A DNA stretch of 64,000 nt, taken from assembly GCA_020466095.1 (NCBI GenBank), contig CM035808.1, forward strand, positions 5,474,822-5,538,821. The letters run 5' to 3'. Source of the DNA: Chlorops oryzae. Lineage: Eukaryota; Arthropoda; Insecta; Diptera; Chloropidae. Positions 34,356 through 45,387 of the stretch are shown here, in pieces. The notes beneath the pieces were generated by a model. It worked only from the letters and a program-made list of their open reading frames with translations, made no database searches and was not told the origin of the DNA. Numbering within the stretch: the first letter of the stretch is position 1; every line of letters starts with the position of its first letter. A program made the translations under genes and the position numbers.

Positions 34356-35060
34356 TTCTGTCTCTTCCTTCGCTCTTGTCTCTTCTCGTCTCATCTCTCG
34401 TCTATCTCTCGTCTCTCTCTCTCTCTCTCTTCTTCTTTCTCGTCTCTCTCTTCTCTCTCTCTCTCTTCTCGTCTCTCTCTCTTTCTCGTCTCTCTTCTCT
34501 CTTTTCTCTCTTCTCTCTCTTTCTCGTCTTCTCTCTCTCTCTTCTCTCTCTCTCGTCTCTCTCTCTCTCTCTTCGTCTCTTTCTCTCTCTCTCTTCTCGT
34601 CTCTCTCTCTCGTCTCTCTCTCTCTCTCTCTCGTCTCTCTCTCTCTCTCTCTCTCGTCTCTCTCTCTCTCTCTCTCGTCTCTCTCTCGTCTCTCTCTCGT
34701 CTCTCTCTCGTCTCTCTCTCTCTCGTCTCTCTCTCGTCTCTCTCTCGTCTCTCTCTCTCTCTCGTCTCTCTCTCGTCTTCTCTCTCTCTCGTCTCTCTCT
34801 CGTCTCTCTCTCGTCTCTCTCTCGTCTCCTTCGTCTCTCTCTCGTCTCTCTCTCGTCTCTCTCTCGTCTCTCTCTCGTCTCTCTCTCGTCTCTCGTCTCT
34901 TCGTCTCTCTCTCGTCTCTCTCTCCTCGTCTCTCTCGTCTCTCTCTCGTCTCTCTCTCGTCTCTCTCTCAGAGTTCTCTCGTCGTCTGCTTTCTCTCGTC
35001 ATCTCTCTCGTCTCTGATCTCCGTTCTCTTCTCGTCTTCTGTCTCTCTTTAGATTTGTTT
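34356..35060 (+). repeat. CT-rich simple-sequence tract of about 0.7 kb
   Basis: Almost pure pyrimidine on the plus strand, dominated by TCTCTCTCG units. The minus strand is GAGAGACGAGAGA-like, dense in GAGAG, the target of GAGA factor in flies. Long frames rich in Ser/Leu or in Arg/Glu cross it but are by-products of the repeat. It may form triplex DNA. Confidence 0.95.
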
Positions 35061-38000
35061 AAGTCAGGATTGCCTCTCGTGGCTTCGTCCTTTCATCGTC
35101 ATACTCTCTCTCCTTGACTCACGTCTTAAATCAATCGATCATCTCTCTATTGGATACATCTAATGATTTCGACTAAGGGATATCTCCTTCGATCATTAAA
35201 ACACTCACTTTCATGCGTTTCACCTAGACTCTATTCTATTGAAATATCGATGATTTCAAATCGAAGTTTTTCATCTGGCATTTATCCGTCACAATACAGG
35301 GTTACACTTACGTCACAATAAAATGAGTTCGACTTTAATATCGTCTTTCAACGCAAACCTGAGTCCTCTTGGAATTTAATACATGTCAAAATTAAATTCG
35401 AAAAAAAAGAGCTCATCGTCATACTTCAAGTGCACTTTGATAATGACATGAAAGTTGTCGAAATCTTGGAAGCTTTTTCCATCTCATCTTTACATCCTCA
35501 CATTTGAATACAGCGGTTAAATTATTTTTCACTCGAAAGTGTTCATGACTTATGGTAGGTACTCGGAGTCTTTCAGGGAAATAAATCGTCCTTTCAAAAC
35601 CCCAAACCCCTTGGTTTCCCCCTTTGTTTCGTAATAATTTTCTGTAATACATGTCAAAATTCAAAATTCGAACAAAAATAATGACAATGGCGTTCAATAC
35701 TTCAAGATTTGTGAAGTAGGTACATACTTAATGATAATGACAATGAACAAGTTTTGCGACAATTTAGGTACAATAAAAATCCCTCAAACTTTCAATTTTC
35801 ATTCTGACAATATGAACTTTTCTTGCTCGAGATTTGAGCAACTTTTATTCAGGTCATTAGCACATCAAATTAAGAGAATTCCATGAAGCGTTCACGGAGC
35901 TGATTTTCAGGGCATGATTGTCGCATTTTCAGCTTTGACATAATCGTTTTACGGCCAAGTGATTTGATTGAACACGCTCGTAAACTTTTATTCGAACGAC
36001 TCGAGAAGTATTTAAGAAGGAATTTCGTTAGTTTGTCACTCACAACAGCCATTGTTACGTCAAGGATGAATAGACACGTTCAAGGCATTACAAAAGAAGC
36101 GAGAATTCAAGAGAAAAATTCGAAAGTTTAAGATGAAAAATTCCTTTAAATTTTTTTCATATTTTTTTCTTATTTTTTATTTTATTTTATTTATTTATTT
36201 TTTAATATTTTTTTATTATATTTTCATTTTTTTTTTGTTGGCCTCAGGGGACGACGAAGGACCTTAGAAAAAAAAAAAAAATCAAAGGACTCGAAAAGCT
36301 TAAGTGGACTATTATTTAATTCTTTTACCTTTAGAAATCCGATAAAGAGATCATTAGACCTTAGAATAATGATGAAAACATTTGTCCTTTTTGCAAATTT
36401 CCCCTTGATAGTGTCATCAAATTTTCTCCACTTTTTCCACGATTAGACGCTCAAAAAACTCTTTTTTGCTTTTGCGAAATAAGATGAACTTAGCGAAGAA
36501 GACGAAGCGAATACGAAGAAGACTGATGAGCAACAAGAAGAAACGGACATTTTGACCTAACGTACAATAAATTAGACACTTCTGAGAAGTGCTTTTGCAC
36601 GACACTCCGGGCCAAGGAGTGTAAAGGTTCACCGAAGAAATGTGGGAACATGTCACAGCTGTCCCTTAATGGAAATTCCTACAACTGGAGTAAAATGAAA
36701 TAGCGCTTTGGGGGCAGGCGAATGATGACACTGATGTGACTTAATGAGTTGAAAAAAGGAGCAGCAGACCCTTTTTTCTATTCAGACATTACAGTTGATG
36801 CGTCTAAGTGGCAAATCTGAGCAGTTGGTTGATTTTTTCCCCCCCTTCGAATTTTGAAAAGGTCAGTCGGCATGTTAAGTGCGGTCACAAGGATTACGGC
36901 AGGTTAAAGCGTTGTGCCTGCAATTTCGGTTAAATTAGATTACGATTGGGTCGAATATTGGCCTTTTTAGCTCAATGAAAATTTGATTTTGAAACCGAAA
37001 CTCATCGGATGACTTCAATAAGCTGGGCGTATGTATAAAACGTGAACAGTTATCGACTTTCAAAAATAAAAATAAAAAATAATAAAAATGGATTTAAGAA
37101 TTCGGTCATGAATATTTTTCCCGTGAAGCTATGAATTATTCAATGCGTCAGAGCTGATGTCACCTGGAACGTGGTATGAGAATGCACCAAACTTTTTAGC
37201 CACATTGTTTTATTAAAAGGTGGCGGTGGGTAAGGAGGTGGGGGGAATGTGAAAAAAAGAACATCAGCGTTTTGGGCACAAAGTATCGAACCGAGAATTG
37301 ACACGTGACAGCGCACGTAGGACTTTTTGAAGCTAACGAGACAAGGCCATATTCTGCGTGCCTTTCAACGGAGCTCGAGAGACGAGGATTTGCTTTTTTT
37401 TTTTCCTAGAACGAATTCTCAAGTGGTTCAGCTGAAAAGCATCTTCCGCACTCAATGTTTAACAAACAACGATGGAATCGCAAGAATAAAAGAATGAAAG
37501 AAAATCTTAAATAAACCAACGTTTGTTTATTTACTTTCTGTTTATATTGAATGCAAGCCCAGGACAGGAGTCACAGATCGGACTGTTGACAAAGCACTAA
37601 AAGAATTTTTTTTTTTTTTAAATTCAGAAAATCTCAAAATAAAATGAAATGTATTTTTAAAATAAAATCATTGGGAGAGCTCATTATTTAGACGAATTCG
37701 CTGAAAGGTCATGGTATCCGTAAATAGATATTTGCAAATAAAAAAAAAAATTAAAAAACCAAAATAATGAGGATTGGAAAATTCAATTTGGCTTTAGGAA
37801 GACAACAAGGCAAGCTTAACCAGATTTATTTCGAAGGTTTAAATTAGAGCACAAAATTTGGTTTCGCCATTTCTCGCTAATATGCAATTTTATAATTTCC
37901 CCACAGCAATTAGGAGGCGATAGTGTTAACAGGGAGTGCACCTGACTATATTGGTGGGCGTTCGATTGGAATCAATTAATAGTCTAGTGCAAATTCAGTT

Positions 38001-38235
38001 AACAGCATACCTACATATAAAAGGAGTGAGGAGTGTTTATTATTCCCTAATTTTGAAAAAGTACGACAGCGGATCTATTATTGATAGACAAATTTTTTAC
38101 CCTAGGAGTAGTTCTATGTGGAAGTTCTTGCTCTTCAATGATAGCTCGATAAAAAAAAAAAAAACTAAATTATTGGCTGCTAAATTAGAAGAAATTAGTT
38201 CGAGTGTATTTTTCGCTTTTCGAACTATACCCAGC
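35061..38235. other. Non-coding AT-rich stretch
   Basis: No gene recognised. Contains T-rich low complexity at 36150-36235. 35380-35420 and 35640-35705 share an ACATGTCAAAATT..CATACTTCAAG-like phrase. Confidence 0.4.
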
Positions 38236-39075
38236 AAACATTTTAGGAACGAAATGAGTCCGAAATAAAAAAAAAGATACTTCGGCTCGGAATAGTCCGA
38301 AATAAGTGCGTGTATGGGTCCCAGAAATATGACTCCGAAATAGTCCGAATTAAAAAAAAGAAACTTCGGCTCGGAAATATTAGCCCAAAATATGTGCGTG
38401 TACGAGTCCCAGAAATATGACTCCGAAATGAGTCCGAAATTAAAAAAAGAACTTCGGCTCGGAATATTAGCCCGAAATAAGTGCGTGTATGAGTCCCAGA
38501 AATATGACTCCGAAATGAGTCCGAAATTAAAAAAAGATACTTTGGCTCGGAATAGTCCGAAATAAGTGCGTGTATGAGTCCCAGAAATATGACTCCGAAA
38601 TGAGTCCGAAATTAAAACAAGAAAATTCGGGTCGTTAATATTAGCCCGAAATAAGTGCGTGTATGAGTCCCAGAAATATGACTCCGAAAAGAGTCCGAAT
38701 TTTTTTCAAAATTTTAGGCTTAGAAATACTAGTCTGAAATAAGTAGGTATATGAGCCCCAGAAATTATAACTCCGAAATGAGTCCGAAATATGTATGAAA
38801 TAAGGAAATTAGAAATATCACTCCGATGCTGGTCTGAAAAATGTACAATATGTATACATACACACCGACATACATATGTATATGTCCCTTTTGAGCATCC
38901 GAAAATGTGACTCCGAAATGAGTCCTAAATTTTTATAAAATCTTTGGCTCAGAAATGCGACTCCGAAATGAATACAAAAATATGTAAGCAATTAAACACT
39001 TAGAAATACGACTCCGAAATATGTCGGAAGTATGTGAGAAATAAAAGGCTCAAAAATATGACTTCGATGTATGAT
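38236..39075 (+). repeat. 87-bp minisatellite, decaying downstream
   Basis: GACTCCGAAA recurs at 38331, 38419, 38506, 38591 and 38680 (85-89-bp steps), with TTCGGCTCGGAA, AAGTGCGTGTATGAGTCCC and GAGTCCGAAAT sub-motifs. After about 38760 copies become progressively diverged but GACTCCGAAATG persists to about 39030. Confidence 0.92.
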
Positions 39076-39289
39076 AGAGTTCGACAGAAATCCGAATAAC
39101 CGAAATCGAAAAAACATTTATTAGAAATGTCATCTAAATCAGCTTCCAATACAACTGAGCCTATTTTTCTTCCCAGCATTCGTTTTTATTATCAGCGTAA
39201 TCGGTAATAAGTTTTCAAACTGTAAAGAAATTACAGCATTTCGAGATTAAATCAAATATATAAGAAATATCAGGATCACAACAACTGAA

Positions 39290-39877
39290 CATTTAACATA
39301 GTCCGTTCGTCCGTCTGACCATAACGTCGCCTGCCGTCCGTCAGTTCTGTCCCGTCCTGTCCGTTCTGTCAGCCCTCGACGGTCGGATTCCTTGTACTGG
39401 ACAATTTCAAGTTAAGAACTTTGGCATTCAACAGCGATAATTCAGGGATCCGGCATGATCCTGAAGTAATAAAGTGGGGAATCCGCACTGAGCACAATGA
39501 ATTTAATGTGTTTCAGTAAATATCTTGTAACTTGCGTAAGCACTAACAATTCATTAGATATATTGGCATTTAATTGGTAAATTATCGATAAAGGGACATA
39601 TCTGGTCAAAAATGGTCCGCCCTCCGTGATCCATCGCCACAAATAAGCCACAAATAAGGCTTATCGTAACTTCCGAATGTAAAAAGCGTAAAGCTTCAAA
39701 TTCGCAACATAGTCCACCAAGGCGAATGAAAGGTTGAGAAAATAATGTATGATGACCCTCCCACTGCCAAGCCCATAAATAGAGAATGACAAAACATTAG
39801 TGCGCTCATAACGTCGGGACGCTGGGTATTTCAAAGTCGGGCTTGACCGACTTTAGCTTTCTTACTTGTTTTTTTTA
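39290..39877 (+). mobile_element. DINE-1/Helentron-like element, family R2, copy 1
   Basis: A 5' part rich in CCGTCCGTCTG-like motifs, and a 3' end with GGGTATTTCAA, then hairpin AGTCGGGCTTGACCGACT (39835-39852), then TTAGCTTTCTTACTTGTTTT. That terminal layout closely recalls Drosophila DINE-1/INE-1. Non-coding. The sequence just downstream (39880-40050) repeats some of the phrases found before 39290, suggesting adjacent partial copies. Confidence 0.6.
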
Positions 39878-40049
39878 TGTCATATGATTTCTTCGTAATA
39901 AGCTTTTCAGACTGTTATATAAATTCAGTATTTAGCGCGATAAGTTCAGAATTGAAAAAGACATTTTCACGCCACACAATTCTGCATTTAACATCAGCCG
40001 TTTCGGTTGTTGAATAAGGCGGCCAGCCGTCCCGCATTCTGCGGCACCG

Positions 40050-41649
40050 TCCTGAGATGATATTCTGAACCAAAACTCAGAACTTCTAACAATATGCGCT
40101 TAATGTGAGGAATATATTTTTAAAAATAAATTTGAATCAGTGGTATTTTTGTTAGTTTCTTATTTAAGTACACCAGCGAAAAATTCTTAGTCTTGTGTTG
40201 GATAGGGGCCGGTGTCTCGCTTCGACTTGTTTTATAGTTGGCCGCCTTATTGTTGAATTTTGCGGTGTGTTGCCCAGAATGAAAATATATTTCGTACTTT
40301 TTCGGCAGTGTTGCAGCGAAAATTAATATAATTTTAGAATATATTAGTGCATTTAGAGTTCTCTAAATCCATTTAAATGCACGGATAAATGCAGAATTTA
40401 GCTCTAAAATGCAGATTTAGTTGCGATGCAAAGCTGAAAAAGAAATTGAATAAATTTTTTTTTTGCACACGCCGAATCGATGGGGACTTTTTATGCGTAT
40501 CCAGAGTATTTTTTTTTTTTTAACCAAACTAACGACACTGGTCGAATGAACGATTCATATTTAAACGAAAAAAAACTAAGCTCACATAAAGATATAAGTA
40601 TAAATAACAAGAATATTTAACATTTTTCTGAAGCATCGATTTACGAACAATATTTCCGAGAAAAAAGAGTTGCACGTTCAAATGAGACGAAATGACCATA
40701 TGGGAAATTCCTGAAACATGAAAATTTTTAGTCCAGAATTTTCATTGATTCGACATTACTGAGAAAGAGAGTGAAGGTCAGCTGTATTTGTTTGTTGGTT
40801 TCAACAGTAAATGCCAAACATATTAAATTTCCTTAGAATGGATAGAATTTCACAAATTTTTTGTGGTAAAATTTTATTTTTATATTCTGACATCCTTTTA
40901 AAAACACGTGCCTTCACGATGAGATCCTGTGAAGATGGTTACTTTTCAATTGCAATCTAAGTAACTAATCTTGGATGGAATAAAAAATTGTACCTAGTTA
41001 AATAAATATTTGAGCAACTAAAAAAATTAATTAAAATTCCATCGTAAAATCTTATGTCAGTCGAAGAGTCGCCTTCACGAAATGCTCATGAAATGCTGGA
41101 AGCCGACCGTCAAAATGCTTCATTAAACTTAAATGATATCTCACGCAGTTGTGGTCACGAATGTGGAGCTAAATGTACACACATTTGCATAATGAACATT
41201 TTTGTATGTAATTTTGAAAAACACTTGCGAAAATATGCATTCGCTTTGGAGCCTAAAAGCAGGCTCTAACACTTGCTTTCTTGGGTTTCCTCACCGCTGT
41301 TTTTATTCGCTTTACGCTCCAAATAACGCAAAATGCAGCAAACAAAATAAAAGGAAAATTGCATCATTTTCATGTCTCCTCACAGGATGTCATAATGTGT
41401 GCGACAGCCTCACGGACACATGAACATGAGCTTGCCAGGAAGCGCATGCAGCTGCATTTATTAAAATTAAAATATTTTTTGTTTATAGAAGAATTTGTTT
41501 TAAGGCTTTCAGAATATTTTTTTTTTTATAATCTTTTATATAAGTACAATGGTAATGCGTTTTGAAAAGCGTCAAGAAATGGAACAAGAGATCCTCCATT
41601 GTTTTTCAGAACATATAAGGAGTCTTCTGCTAGCAAGAGACACTCACGC
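40050..41649. other. Non-coding stretch
   Basis: No convincing gene. A cluster of AAATGCA motifs lies at 40345-40430. Open frames near 41054-41565 overlap one another and show no domains. Confidence 0.4.
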
Positions 41650-41800
41650 TTATAGTCTCCGACCTAGTTTATACTTTTTGAAAGTTTAAGCTTCCAAATG
41701 ATAGTCTTCAGGAGATTTTAAGCCAGGTTTATTAAATTTATATGAAAATTTTTGAAAAATTCCAATAAGGCATGAAGACTGAAAGAACATAGCTGAGTTT
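41650..41800 (+). repeat. Dispersed repeat (matches 16455-16645)
   Basis: Same order of phrases as the copy at 16455-16645 (CTTTTTGAAAGTTTAAGCTT, GATAGTCTTCAGGA, AGCCAGGTTTATTAAA, CATGAAGACTGAAAGAA). Ends not defined. Confidence 0.6.
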
Positions 41801-41805
41801 AAGAC

Positions 41806-41952
41806 TACTACCCTAAGGCCCATTTGCCAATGTTCCGGTTAAAGTTTTTCGTTACGATATCCTCTCAAAATGTTAAAATTTTCATACAAATTTTTTGTTT
41901 TTCGGAACGAAAAAATTTCATCGGAACAGTAGCAAACGGGCCTAAGGGTAGT
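41806..41952. mobile_element. MITE of 147 bp with long inverted termini
   Basis: TACTACCCTAAGGCCC at the left and GGGCCTAAGGGTAGTA at the right, extending inwards to TTTGCCAATGTTCCG / CGGAACAGTAGCAAA. A diverged copy lies at 26660-26785. Confidence 0.8.
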
Positions 41953-42166
41953 AAGGAAATTTAAATTTAAAAATTTCTGGCTTTCATTAAATATTTAGTT
42001 TCCAAGTTAAATATTTAAGTCCTTTTTTAACTCCTTTCATTAAACAGTTTCATCAGGAAATCCTTCTGAAATGTTAAACTTTCAAAAAAGAAAATATTTT
42101 TCAACACTTAAATATTCATGAAAATAGTCTCATGAATTGATTTTGAGAGCATGCAGTTATTCTTAA

Positions 42167-42322
42167 CCCTTTCGTGCATCTCGCTCTTGTACATAAACAT
42201 ATGCCGTCAAGTAATTTATACATTTCCGACAAATACTCTCATAAAAATATTCGAAAAGAAAGCCAATGAAAATTAATGTAAATCAAACTCACTTAAATGC
42301 CTCGCATTTCGGAGCGAAAGGG
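42167..42322. mobile_element. piggyBac-like MITE (156 bp)
   Basis: CCCTTTCGTGCATCTCGCTC-type left end and GGAGCGAAAGGG right end, flanked by TTAA on both sides (42163-42166, 42323-42326). A TTAA target and CCC-starting termini are hallmarks of the piggyBac superfamily. Non-coding. Confidence 0.85.
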
Positions 42323-42360
42323 TTAATAGTTTTTTGTTTTATATACTCAAACAAATAAAG

Positions 42361-42603
42361 ATGAACAAACGTTTAACGCACGGAAATGCAGTACGGAAGA
42401 ATATTTCAAAATTGTCAGCATCATTGCTGAAGGATATTCGAACCGGCAAGCTGATGGATGATATTTTCTCAAGACATTTTTTCAGTGCTTGCAATTTTAC
42501 TCCTTTCGGATGTTATTTTTCATTTATCAAAGACATAAAAAATAACAAAAAAAAAGGAATAGTAAAACATCTTAGACATTTTTTCGGAAAAAAAAAATAT
42601 TAA
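42361..42603 (+). CDS. Small Lys/Phe-rich open frame, uncertain
   Basis: ATG at 42361 (MNKRLTHGNAVRKN) to TAA at 42601-42603, 80 codons, highly basic with a C-terminal run ending RHFFGKKKY. AAAGATG start context and an AATAAA about 50 bases after the stop are compatible with a gene. Codon composition in the first half is less AT-biased than the flanks. No family recognised; chance is quite possible. It directly follows the piggyBac-like MITE. Confidence 0.2.
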   Translation: MNKRLTHGNAVRKNISKLSASLLKDIRTGKLMDDIFSRHFFSACNFTPFGCYFSFIKDIKNNKKKGIVKHLRHFFGKKKY

Positions 42604-43214
42604 CCCATTGAACTGTCTTATTTAATATATAGTTTATTTTTGATTGACTTACATCAAATAAAAATTTTCACTCCGTTCACTGAATTTTTTCGGACTTTCA
42701 AATTACATTAGAATTCTTTTTTGTCCTATTTTTTTATATTTATTTTTTAGTGCTAAAAAAGAATTTTGCGCTTTTTTAACTTTTCCGAATTTATTGCAGC
42801 ATTCAACAAAGTTTTGATCGTTATAAATCAACCAACATTTAGCGTCTAATTTGAGTTGAGCCGCTCCGCAAAAGTTAGTCCTTCTCACTTGGAAATATAA
42901 AAAGGAACTGCCTTGTTTTTCTATTGGCGACAACAGGATAAGGTGAGGCTGTATGTTAAGTAACAGTAACAGAGCATTTAGCAGTGCAGTACAAAGCGCA
43001 TAACAGTTGGAAAAACAGAGCAGTGGCGGTGTAAAATTTTCAACAACGAACAATGAAGCGGACACCTATGGGACCGAAAAATAAGTCCGCTTATAAGTGG
43101 TGTCCGCTCAAGAGGAAACTATTTGAGAAGCAGGAACACTAGAGCATTTCTAAAGAGACACTCTTGAGAGGAGTGTCCGCAAGGAGAGAGTGCACTGTGA
43201 TGTGAATTGACTAC

Positions 43215-43620
43215 GATTACACTGTGCGACATTTTAGAGGTCATGTTTTGTAAACAAAAAATTTACGACTGTTTTTGAAAGTGCTCGGTGAGTATAACAA
43301 CGCCTCATATTCAGTTTTGTCAAGTCACCTCTACTTTTTTTTTTAAAATAGACTTCAAAAAGTGGGGCCGAGAATTAAATTGCTCACTTACTTATGGCTA
43401 TATCTCGGAATCCGTTCAATATTTTCAATTTACTTTTTATCACAATTTATAGCTCTGAACTCATTTTAAATAGTTTTAGTACAAAACCGACCCGGAAAAA
43501 GTAGGTGCAAATTGCAAAAATTCCTAAAATTTGACGTATTTTTTTTATCATATTGTGTTTTGTATGGCCTATAGCTCAGAAGGCAATAAACATTTTATCA
43601 AAATTTTTTAATACATACTT
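43215..43620 (+). repeat. R3-related repeat, copy 2
   Basis: Begins CACTGTGCGACATTTTAGAG and contains GAGTATAACAACGCCTCATA, GTGGGGCCGAGAATTAAATT and GGCTATATCTCGGAATCC. It matches 55745-56135 in reverse over most of its length and 21300-21480 in part. The far end is not defined. Confidence 0.75.
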
Positions 43621-43937
43621 GCCTCTTTTGAAAGATTTATATATGGGCATTTCTTAAAAAAAAACTTTTTTGTCGCGTCCGTATAGATCTTATTGACTTC
43701 CGTTCTATTTGCCGCATTATTCAATTCGAGGCTTAAAAATACTAACGGTAAATGCCTTGTGGAACTGGGTTTTTTTTTTCTCCCAATCATTGTTTACTTG
43801 ACGACTCTGTCACTCACATGTCACCGATGAATTCTCTGATCAAATTTTCACACAGCAACTATTTGTCTACTGGGCTTACGATCAATAGTCGATACACAAA
43901 CACAAGTTTCTTTTATTGCAGTTGAGAACCTCTGTCT

Positions 43938-44613
43938 TAACCCTAGCCTTTATACCCAACTTTTACTACGAGAACGTATACCCAGGTACAGGTGTGGCCA
44001 GTAGGAATTTTTTGCAATTTATTAATATTTGGTGGTTATTACTTCAGGATTTCAACTACCTTTCATGAAGGAAATATAATCAACTACGTGTGAGTAAAAT
44101 TTCGTCCAGTTCCGTTGGGTAGAACAGCGATAAAAACCACTTTTCGAGAGTAGCAAAATGAGCGCAGAAGACGCACTCTTTACATGAGCTCTTCATGTAA
44201 ACGGCCAATTTGTTTGCAGCATTCAAGCACTTTGTTTGTATGCGAAATTTGCAACAATAAAGAGAAAAAATAAATAATTTAAGTTATAAGGAATAATATA
44301 TATAAATAAAAACATACATTTACATTATCTAATAACAAAAAAACATTGTTTTATTTATGTAGAAAACTTATAAAATTGCACTAAAAGTGGCCACACCTGT
44401 ACTTGGGTATACGTTTATGGGGGTAAAGACTTTGGAGGATCATAGCTCCTCAATGCCTTGACCCAGCACATCAGTTGAGGTGGCAGTCGACGCGGATTAC
44501 CGTAATCTTCCTAGATCCGGAGTTTTATAAAATTACATTAAATGGTTTAGGAGGTACATCACTCCAAAGTGTCCACTGGCCACAAATGTATACGGGTATA
44601 AAGACTAGGGTTA
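43938..44613. mobile_element. Two-level inverted-repeat element
   Basis: Outer inverted pair: TTAACCCTAGCCTTTATACC at 43938 and GGGTATAAAGACTAGGGTTA at 44594-44613. Inner pair: AACGTATACCCAGGTACAGG (43973) and its near reverse complement ending 44415, containing CAGGTGTGGCCA / TGGCCACACCTG flanked by TA. Consistent with a MITE that inserted inside another, or a composite foldback. Non-coding interior. Confidence 0.7.
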
Positions 44614-45387
44614 AAAGCCATCACAACAAGAAATTCTTTTTTGTTGGATCATGTCACTGTGCGAACAAAATGAACCAAAATAAGTAAAGTTTTCACTCTC
44701 GTGCCGGCAACTAACATGTCAACCGACAGCTTCCGCTGTTATCTTAACAGTCTTCTGTTAAATTCTTCTAGCATCCTCCCAATAGTTATTCTCCCAATAG
44801 TTAATTGAAAGTAGGTATGAAAATTTTCTAAGAAACGGTTACTTTGACAGACATTAAATATCGCGGCAGAACATCCGGTTTATTTATTCAAAAGCTTTTT
44901 TGGTCTATAATTATATTTAATTTGAATTGATGTCGAAGCGATAGAAAACATAGTTAAATTTTTTCCTAGAAAAATGTATCGCCTTGGGAGCTGAGTTTCA
45001 ACATGAATGAATTTATCATCTCTGCTGCGATGGCATTGGACACTTCGACACATTTGAAGTCAATTCAATAGACTTATGTTTTTCAGAAAATTGATGGAAT
45101 TTTTCACTTACATCTCATTGATACAACATTCACGTTCTCGCTATAACACACATTTCTCGATTGCCAAAAAGGAAATGCAAATAAAGGTGAACTGGAAAAC
45201 AAAACTTTTCGCTTCAGCGTGCAATGTAAGCGCGCAATTGCATGCGAAAAAGTTGTGCATACAAATGATGTCAGCAGAAGCAGCTGACAGCGCATTGAAA
45301 GTGAAAAAACAAGGGGGAAAAACAAGTCGAAATAAAAATGAAAAAACGTATTAGAAAAATAAAAAGAAAAGAGTAAATTACTAGGGA
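44614..45387. other. Non-coding stretch
   Basis: Frames of about 90-110 codons on both strands near 45076-45445 overlap and show no domain; not annotated as genes. Confidence 0.4.

Noticed and set aside
34278..35117. Long Ser/Leu/Arg-rich and Arg/Glu-rich frames
   Set aside because: They are by-products of the CT-rich simple repeat; a tract lacking A on one strand has almost no stop codons.
38236..39075. CRISPR-like array
   Set aside because: No constant spacer/repeat structure; it is an ordinary minisatellite in a eukaryotic genome.
41054..41565. Three overlapping plus-strand frames of 71-94 codons
   Set aside because: Mutually overlapping, without domains or splice context.
43215..43235. 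Transib-type terminus (CACTGTG)
   Set aside because: Only one end shows the heptamer-like motif, and sister copies read CACTGGG; not enough to assign Transib.
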